A stretch of DNA of 10,874 bases from positions 1 through 10,874 of the forward strand of contig JAFYQY010000133.1 of the NCBI GenBank assembly GCA_017559685.1, given 5' to 3'. Positions within the stretch are counted from its first letter, which is position 1; the number at the start of each line of letters is the position of its first letter. A program made the translations under genes and the position numbers. Origin of the DNA: Alistipes sp. (GTDB lineage Bacteria > Bacteroidota > Bacteroidia > Bacteroidales > Rikenellaceae). Below are positions 6,188 through 10,874 of this stretch, piece after piece. The notes under the pieces are model-generated. The model did not search any database. It was not told the origin of the DNA and saw nothing but the letters and a program-made list of their open reading frames with translations.

Positions 6188-7006
6188 ATGAGAAAAACAG
6201 TTCAAATTTTTGCGATGATTTTGCTTGCGGCGGTGCTCGTTGGATGCAACGCCACCAAGCGAATTGTCTACGACTTCAACAAGGATGAGGCTGTTAAGAC
6301 CGTGCTTGGCGATGGCGTAATTCGCATCAAACCGCACGACCGCCTCACTATCGTTGTGTCGAGCCAAAACCCAGAGTTGGCTGCGCCATTCAACGCTCCT
6401 TCGTCGTACAGCGCATTGTCGTTCAACCCTATCGGAGCGTCGGCCAACAACGGAGTTCAGTCGTTACAGGTTCGCACCGTAGACGAGAATGGTATGCTTG
6501 AGTTCCCTATGATCGGAAAGGTTGATTGCAAGGGCAAGACCCGCAACGAGCTCTCAGCCGAGATTGCAAAGAAGATTATCGATGGCGGTTACATCAGCGA
6601 CGCTATGGTAAACATTCAGTTTGCAGACCTCAAAGTTTTCGTACTCGGTGAGGTTGCTCGACCAGGTCAGTTCGACATCACCCGTGACAAGGTAACAGTT
6701 TTGGAGGCTTTGGCTATGGCTGGTGATATGACCATCTATGGTAACCGTGCTAATGTAGCAGTTATCCGCCGTGGTGCAGACGAGAAGAACTACGAGGTGT
6801 ATGAGTTAAACTTCCTCGAGGGCAACCAGATGTCTTCGCCTGCATTCTATTTGCAGCAGGGAGATGTGGTCTATGTACAGCCTAACAAGTACAAGGCTGC
6901 TACTTCGGAGATCAACCAGAACAGAACATTCTGGCTCTCGATTGTCAGCACACTTATCACTGCGACATCGCTCACCCTCACAATTATCAACTTTGCTAAA
7001 GAATAG
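6188..7006 (+). CDS. Wza-like polysaccharide export lipoprotein
   Basis: A 272-residue outer-membrane polysaccharide export protein of the OPX/Wza family, which forms the channel through which capsule or exopolysaccharide leaves the cell. Residues 1-20 are a lipoprotein signal: MRK, a hydrophobic core, and lipobox LVGC with Cys20 as the acylated residue. A Poly_export domain follows (about 43-146; IRIKPHDRLTI at 45-55, FPMIGKVDCKGKT at 106-118). An SLBB domain follows it (about 147-230; FVLGEVARPGQFDI at 151-164, VLEALAMAGD at 171-180, and GDVVYVQP at 225-232). A C-terminal hydrophobic helix (about 248-268) would cross the outer membrane as in Wza. The length is near that of Bacteroides homologues and shorter than E. 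coli Wza. It is the first gene of a three-gene operon, 17 nt before the wzc-like gene. The polysaccharide exported cannot be told from this window. Confidence 0.93.
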   Translation: MRKTVQIFAMILLAAVLVGCNATKRIVYDFNKDEAVKTVLGDGVIRIKPHDRLTIVVSSQNPELAAPFNAPSSYSALSFNPIGASANNGVQSLQVRTVDENGMLEFPMIGKVDCKGKTRNELSAEIAKKIIDGGYISDAMVNIQFADLKVFVLGEVARPGQFDITRDKVTVLEALAMAGDMTIYGNRANVAVIRRGADEKNYEVYELNFLEGNQMSSPAFYLQQGDVVYVQPNKYKAATSEINQNRTFWLSIVSTLITATSLTLTIINFAKE

Positions 7007-7023
7007 AAGGACAACAGATAGTT

Positions 7024-9429
7024 ATGGAAAATAATTCAATGAATAACAAACCACATTCAGAGCTCGAAAACTCATTCAAGCGCACCGTGCACATCGGTGA
7101 GCTTTTCGGCAAGGCTCTGAAGAATTGGTATTGGTTTGCAATATCTATTGCAGTATTTGTGAGCATAGGTGTATTTCACCTACTCTCGACCTCGCCTGTA
7201 TACCATCGTGAGGCTGCAGTTTTGATTAAGGATGCACGTCGTGGTAGTGCAGCCAGCGAGTTGTCGGCATTTGCCGATATCGCAGGTATCTCTACCCGCC
7301 GAAGTGTAGATAACGAGTTGTATGTCTTGCAGGCTCGTCGCCTTATGGCCGAGGTTGTAGAGAGACTCAACCTTTCGGTTAACTACGCTATCAAGTCGAA
7401 GCTCCGCACCAACACGCTCTATCGAGTATCGCCTGTAGAGATTACATTTATTGACGATTTGGGTGGCAAGGCTTGCGCTTTCTCGCTCTTCTTGAGCGAG
7501 GAGGGAGCAACCCTCTCGGAGTTCAAGAGCAAGAACGAGGAGGACGATGGCTTCACCGCAACTGCTAAATATGGCGAGGTTATCAACCTCCCTCTCGGCC
7601 AGATTGTTGTAAACCCTACTCTCTACTTTAACTCTGAGTACATAGGTGAGAGCATTTTGGTATCGAAATACAACAAGGATGCAGTTGCTAACGCATATCG
7701 CAAGCGAGTTAAGATGGCCGTTCCAAGCAAGATGTCTTCGATCATCAATCTCTCGCTCAACGATGTTGTACCACAGCGTGCTGAGGATGTTCTCAACACA
7801 TTGATTGACGCATACAACGACGACGCCGTATATGACAAGCAGATTGTAGCTGAGGCTACTGCTAAGTTCATTACCGAGCGTTTGCAGATTATCGGCGAGG
7901 AGTTGCACAATATCGATGGCAGCATCAAGCAGTTCAAGGACGACAACGGCATCGTAGATATCAAGACCGAGGCGACACGTCGCACCGAAGGTGCTATGCG
8001 CTACGAGCACGAGATTGCTGTTACAAGCAACCAAATTGCTATGTCGAAGTTCATCCGTGACTACCTCACCGACAATGCGAAGGATGTAAACATCATTCCT
8101 GCAGCGACATTCGATGGAGGTACAGCTCTCGTATCGCAGATTGCCGACTATAATGAGTTGGTTATCCGTCGTTTGAAGCTCGGTAACGACAGCAAGAACA
8201 ACCCGCTCGTATTGCAGTTGGATAGCAACATCGCTTCGACCAAGAATGCAATTCTTGCATCGCTCGCATCGAATATCAAGGCACTCGAGATTAAGCTCGA
8301 GAACTTGGAGGCTGAGGAGTGTCGCATCAACAGTATGATCGGTGCAGTACCAAAGCAGGAGCAGGAGTTCCTTTCGATTGCTCGTCAGCAGAAGATCAAG
8401 GAGGAGTTGTACCTCTATCTCTTGACCAAGAGCGAGGAGAATGCTATCTCGTTGGCAATTACAGAGCGTCCTGCACGTATCGTGGATTACGCTTTCGGTA
8501 CCAACATCCCTGTATCGCCAAACAAGACTTTGATTTTGTTGGCTATGCTCATCTTGGGTGCAGGTTTACCACTCGGCATCATCTACATCAGAATTCTTAC
8601 CAACACTAAGGTTCAGGGCAAGCACGATATCGTTAAGTACTGCTCGGTACCATATCTCGGCGATATCCCTGTATTCGAGGGTCAGCTCACTCGCTCAATT
8701 GCAGTTCGTGAGAGCGGTCGTGATAAGGTTTCGGAGGCGTTCAAGATTTTGCGTACCAATATGAGCTTTATGTCTCGTGGCGCAAAGCAACAGGTTATCC
8801 TTACAACCTCGTCGAATGCACACGCAGGTAAGACCTTCGTATCAATGAACCTCGGTATGACACTTGCTTTCTCGGGTAACAAGGTTTTGATGGTCGACCT
8901 CGACCTTCGCCGTCGTACACTCTCGAAGCATATGGGTCAGCGCAGCAACCCTAATGGTGTAACAAAGTATTTGAGTTCGACTGATGTCAACATCAACGAG
9001 ATTGTTACAAACAGTGGTTTGCACGAGAATTTCGACTTTATCTACGCAGGTTTGCAGCCGCCAAACCCTGCTGAGTTGTTGATGTCGAAGCGTTTGGACG
9101 AGCTCTTCGAGGAGTGCCGCAAGCACTACGACTACATCATCATCGATAGCGTACCTGCTCTTATCATTGCCGATGCAATGATTACCAGCCGTGTGGCAGA
9201 CTTGAGCATCTACGTGGTTCGTGAGGGCTTGTTGGAGCGTCAGCAGTTGCCTGATATCAACGCTTTGCACACCGAGAAGAAGTTGAACAATATGTGTATT
9301 GTTCTCAACGGTACAACCGAGAGCCGTCAGGCGTATGGCTACAGCTACCGCTACCAGTACACCTCTGGTTCGGACAAGAACAACCACGGATGGCGTAAGA
9401 TTCTCAAGAAGTTGGGAATATTGAAATAA
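7024..9429 (+). CDS. Wzc-like polysaccharide co-polymerase with C-terminal tyrosine autokinase domain
   Basis: An 801-residue inner-membrane protein that controls polysaccharide chain length and export with the adjacent Wza-like channel. Order: Wzz domain with first membrane helix (about 35-54), a long periplasmic part with predicted helical or coiled regions (about 270-470), second membrane helix (about 501-524), then a cytoplasmic bacterial tyrosine kinase (BY-kinase). Kinase features: EAFKILRTN (571-579), Walker A region SSNAHAGKT (596-604), Walker A' VLMVDLDLRR (621-630; Asp625, Asp627), Walker B YIIIDSVPAL (704-713), and a tyrosine cluster Y771, Y773, Y775, Y777, Y779 near the C-terminus. 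Usual Walker A motifs of this family read like SxxPGEGKT. Here the PG pair is replaced by Ala-His, and the usual DTPP of Walker B reads DSVP. Lys603, Thr604 and the aspartates remain, so ATP use is still plausible. ATG 7024 was chosen (17 nt after wza); a second ATG at 7039 is possible. Confidence 0.93.
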   Translation: MENNSMNNKPHSELENSFKRTVHIGELFGKALKNWYWFAISIAVFVSIGVFHLLSTSPVYHREAAVLIKDARRGSAASELSAFADIAGISTRRSVDNELYVLQARRLMAEVVERLNLSVNYAIKSKLRTNTLYRVSPVEITFIDDLGGKACAFSLFLSEEGATLSEFKSKNEEDDGFTATAKYGEVINLPLGQIVVNPTLYFNSEYIGESILVSKYNKDAVANAYRKRVKMAVPSKMSSIINLSLNDVVPQRAEDVLNTLIDAYNDDAVYDKQIVAEATAKFITERLQIIGEELHNIDGSIKQFKDDNGIVDIKTEATRRTEGAMRYEHEIAVTSNQIAMSKFIRDYLTDNAKDVNIIPAATFDGGTALVSQIADYNELVIRRLKLGNDSKNNPLVLQLDSNIASTKNAILASLASNIKALEIKLENLEAEECRINSMIGAVPKQEQEFLSIARQQKIKEELYLYLLTKSEENAISLAITERPARIVDYAFGTNIPVSPNKTLILLAMLILGAGLPLGIIYIRILTNTKVQGKHDIVKYCSVPYLGDIPVFEGQLTRSIAVRESGRDKVSEAFKILRTNMSFMSRGAKQQVILTTSSNAHAGKTFVSMNLGMTLAFSGNKVLMVDLDLRRRTLSKHMGQRSNPNGVTKYLSSTDVNINEIVTNSGLHENFDFIYAGLQPPNPAELLMSKRLDELFEECRKHYDYIIIDSVPALIIADAMITSRVADLSIYVVREGLLERQQLPDINALHTEKKLNNMCIVLNGTTESRQAYGYSYRYQYTSGSDKNNHGWRKILKKLGILK

Positions 9430-9447
9430 CAGATTAAAAGAAACACT

Positions 9448-9834
9448 ATGTCTTACACAGGTCTATACATAGCAGTCGATTTTGACGGCACTTGCGTAAC
9501 TCACGAGTATCCATACATCGGGCAAGATGTGGGTGCTGTACCGGTATTGAAGGAGTTGGTTGAGCAGGGACACAACCTGATTCTCTATACTATGCGTAGC
9601 GGCAAACTCGAGAAGGAGGCCGTAGCGTGGTTCAAGGAGCACGACATCCCGCTCTACTCCGTAAACTCCAACCCTACACAGAAGAAGTGGACAAAGTCGC
9701 CAAAAGTACACGCTGATGTATATATCGACGATGGAGCATTGGGTGTACCTCTTATCCGCTCGATGACCACCTCTCGACCATACGTTGATTGGGTGAAGGT
9801 GCGAGAGTGGCTCATTCAAGAGGGCTTCTTATAG
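9448..9834 (+). CDS. Small HAD-superfamily phosphatase/hydrolase (BT0820-like)
   Basis: A 128-residue cytoplasmic HAD-fold protein like small uncharacterised ones common in Bacteroidota. Motif I is DFDGT (11-15) with nucleophile Asp11 and acid/base Asp13. Motif II is the Thr48 in LILYTMRSG. A motif III lysine is likely Lys86 in SPKVHAD. Motif IV is the acidic pair in YIDDGALG (Asp94, Asp95). There is no cap domain of size, so large or protein substrates could reach the site. It begins 18 nt after the wzc-like stop and is followed by a terminator, so it belongs to the wza-wzc transcript. Its substrate is unknown: a sugar phosphate for polysaccharide synthesis, a nucleotide, or a phosphoprotein are all possible. 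I see no evidence in the sequence to choose among them. No low-molecular-weight tyrosine phosphatase (Wzb type) is found here. Confidence 0.85.
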   Translation: MSYTGLYIAVDFDGTCVTHEYPYIGQDVGAVPVLKELVEQGHNLILYTMRSGKLEKEAVAWFKEHDIPLYSVNSNPTQKKWTKSPKVHADVYIDDGALGVPLIRSMTTSRPYVDWVKVREWLIQEGFL

Positions 9835-9872
9835 ACGCAAGGAGAAAAAGACCGCAAAGCGGGATTAGAGAC

Positions 9873-9904
9873 GAGAGACGAGAGTTTTTCGTCTCTCTCT
9901 TTTT
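9873..9904 (+). terminator. Intrinsic terminator of the wza-wzc-HAD operon
   Basis: GAGAGACGA (9873-9881), a 7-nt loop GAGTTTT, and TCGTCTCTC (9889-9897) form a perfect 9-bp stem, followed by TCTTTTT (9898-9904). The hairpin begins 38 nt after the HAD stop codon. The left side contains two tandem copies of GAGACGA (9868-9874, 9875-9881), giving an alternative register. On the minus strand the downstream run is poor in T, so it works mainly for the plus-strand operon. Confidence 0.88.
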
Positions 9905-9916
9905 ATCGGCACACAA

Positions 9917-9992
9917 GTGGCAAGAAATGTTGTCACACACGCACGCTTTTCTGCCAAAATGGCAGAGAGAACGCTATGGCACAAGGTTTGAG
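9917..9992 (+). promoter_or_regulatory. Candidate operator/promoter region of htpG with TGGCA-type half sites
   Basis: Between the terminator and htpG are two inverted repeats. GTGGCAA-6 nt-TTGTCAC (9917-9936) has 6 of 7 positions paired. TCTGCCA-AAA-TGGCAGA (9950-9966) is a perfect palindrome with 7-bp arms. Another TGGCA is at 9977-9981, so four TGGCA/TGCCA sites lie within 64 nt, plus a TGTCA at 9931-9935. A near match to the -7 element, AAGGTTTG (9983-9990, first base A instead of T), is next to the last site, but no TTTG is found 19-21 nt upstream of it. The rest of the leader to 10039 is AT-rich and holds nothing else I recognise. Role as heat-shock operator is inferred from position only. 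Confidence 0.45.
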
Positions 9993-10039
9993 TAATAGTG
10001 TAGCAAAGCGAAAATAACTAATAATAAAACTATACAACT

Positions 10040-10874
10040 ATGAGAAACGGAAAAATTGGGGTAACAACCGAAAATATCTTCCCCGTAATCAAGAAGTTCT
10101 TGTACTCTGACCACGAAATCTTCTTACGTGAGTTGGTGTCGAACGCTGTGGATGCAACACAGAAGTTGCGCACACTCGCCTCTACAGGCGTTTTCGCCGG
10201 TGAGACAGGCGAATTGGCAGTCCGCATCGCAGTAGATAAGGAGGCTCGCACTCTCTCGGTTACCGACAACGGTATCGGAATGTCGGCTGAGGAGGTTGAT
10301 CGCTACATCAACCAAATCGCCTTCTCGGGTGCAGAGGAGTTCCTCGCAAAGTATCAGAATCAGGCTATCATCGGCCACTTTGGTTTGGGTTTCTACTCGG
10401 CATTTATGGTGTCGGACAAGGTGGAGATCTTCACACAGTCGTACGACGAGTCGAAGCCTTCGGTACATTGGGTATGCGACGGCTCGCCAGAGTATGCAAT
10501 GGAGGAGCTTTCGGAGAAACGTCAGCGTGGCACAACCATCGTATTGCACCTCTCGGAGGAGTGTGCTGAGTACGCTGAGGAGTCGAAGGTTGGCGAGTTG
10601 CTCAACAAATATTGCCGTTTCTTGCCTGTAGCAATCGTCTTTGGCAAGGTTAAGGAGTGGAAGGACGGCAAGTATGTCGACACCGAGAAGGATAACCAAA
10701 TCAACGACACCGAGCCATTGTGGACTCGCAAGCCTGCGGATATCACAGAGGAGCAGTACAAGGCATTCTATCAGGCGCTCTACCCTATGAGCGAGGAGCC
10801 TTTGTTCTCGATTCACTTGAACATCGACTATCCATTCAACCTCACAGGTATATTGTACTTCCCTCGCATTCACA
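10040..10874 (+). CDS. htpG: HtpG (Hsp90 chaperone), N-terminal part, cut by window edge
   Basis: The first 278 codons of bacterial Hsp90, an ATP-dependent cytoplasmic chaperone; the C-terminal half lies beyond the right edge. The GHKL ATP-binding domain is intact: FLRELVSNAVDA (28-39) with Glu31, Asn35 and Asp38; DNGIGM (76-81); and GHFGLGFYSAF (112-122). After about residue 200 the middle domain begins, with LPVAIVFGK and, near the edge, EEPLFSIHLNIDYPFNL and GILYFP. The charged linker between the domains looks short. The reading frame from ATG 10040 is open to the last base with no damage. The start is preceded by an A-rich leader (ATAATAAAACTATACAACT). A terminator and a candidate operator lie in the 205 nt before it, so it is probably transcribed on its own. 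Confidence 0.96.
   Translation, partial: MRNGKIGVTTENIFPVIKKFLYSDHEIFLRELVSNAVDATQKLRTLASTGVFAGETGELAVRIAVDKEARTLSVTDNGIGMSAEEVDRYINQIAFSGAEEFLAKYQNQAIIGHFGLGFYSAFMVSDKVEIFTQSYDESKPSVHWVCDGSPEYAMEELSEKRQRGTTIVLHLSEECAEYAEESKVGELLNKYCRFLPVAIVFGKVKEWKDGKYVDTEKDNQINDTEPLWTRKPADITEEQYKAFYQALYPMSEEPLFSIHLNIDYPFNLTGILYFPRIH

Noticed and set aside
7180..8034. A 284-codon open frame on the minus strand within the wzc-like gene
   Set aside because: Antisense shadow; the plus-strand frame is clearly coding and continuous.
9868..9881. Two tandem GAGACGA units as a possible repeat array
   Set aside because: Only two copies, forming the left arm of the terminator; no array of repeats and spacers.
9977..9992. 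Sigma-54-like promoter TGGCAC-N5-TTGAG upstream of htpG
   Set aside because: The essential GC at -12 is missing (TTGA instead of TTGC), and no enhancer-binding context is visible. The TGGCA part is better explained as one of several half sites.
10124..10873. A 249-codon minus-strand open frame at the right edge
   Set aside because: Lies opposite the start of htpG, whose GHKL motifs read through without interruption on the plus strand.
1..10874. Mobile elements, CRISPR arrays, tRNA or rRNA genes
   Set aside because: Looked for terminal repeats, regularly spaced repeats and tRNA-like cloverleaf or TTCGA arms in the few gaps; none found. Genes are packed and belong to chromosomal core or envelope families.

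Overview
The window looks like a chromosomal segment of an anaerobic Bacteroidales bacterium (Bacteroidota). Three things support this: an Rnf complex of the Bacteroides/Clostridia type with a cluster-rich RnfB; promoters matching the Bacteroidota primary-sigma pattern (TTTG, 19-20 nt, TAnnTTTG) and A-rich start regions without strong Shine-Dalgarno sequences; and small HAD and Wza/Wzc proteins that resemble gut Bacteroidales homologues. Genus cannot be fixed from the sequence alone. Nothing points to a phage, insertion sequence, CRISPR array, tRNA or rRNA.

Left half (1-5979, all on the minus strand; transcription runs from high to low coordinates): a cytoplasmic GH13 alpha-amylase-family enzyme (5979-4699), an 89-nt AT-rich gap with a candidate promoter, then a tightly packed series nadE (4609-3023), rseC-like (3009-2584), rnfB (2582-1737), rnfC (1718-378) and the start of rnfD (369-1, cut by the window edge). 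Gaps between these last five genes are 13, 1, 18 and 8 nt, so they probably form one operon that continues off the left edge into the other rnf genes. The operon joins the last step of NAD synthesis to the ferredoxin:NAD+ oxidoreductase that uses NAD. The NadE is notable: its glutaminase domain has Gly where the catalytic Cys should be.

Centre (5980-6187): a divergent promoter region. One promoter reads left into the amylase gene and one reads right into wza. Their -33 elements sit in the two arms of a perfect 11-bp inverted repeat.

Right half (6188-10874, all plus strand): wza-like polysaccharide export lipoprotein, wzc-like chain-length regulator/tyrosine kinase, and a small HAD-family phosphatase. 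Gaps are 17 and 18 nt, and a clear intrinsic terminator follows. The three probably work as an export module for a surface polysaccharide made elsewhere, because no glycosyltransferase, flippase or polymerase gene is present here. After a 205-nt gap carrying the terminator and a cluster of TGGCA-type half sites, htpG (Hsp90) begins at 10040 and runs off the right edge.

Most of the window is conserved housekeeping or envelope biology. The best second looks are the NadE active-site loss, the unusual Walker A sequence of the Wzc kinase, the symmetrical divergent promoter, and the candidate stress operator in front of htpG.
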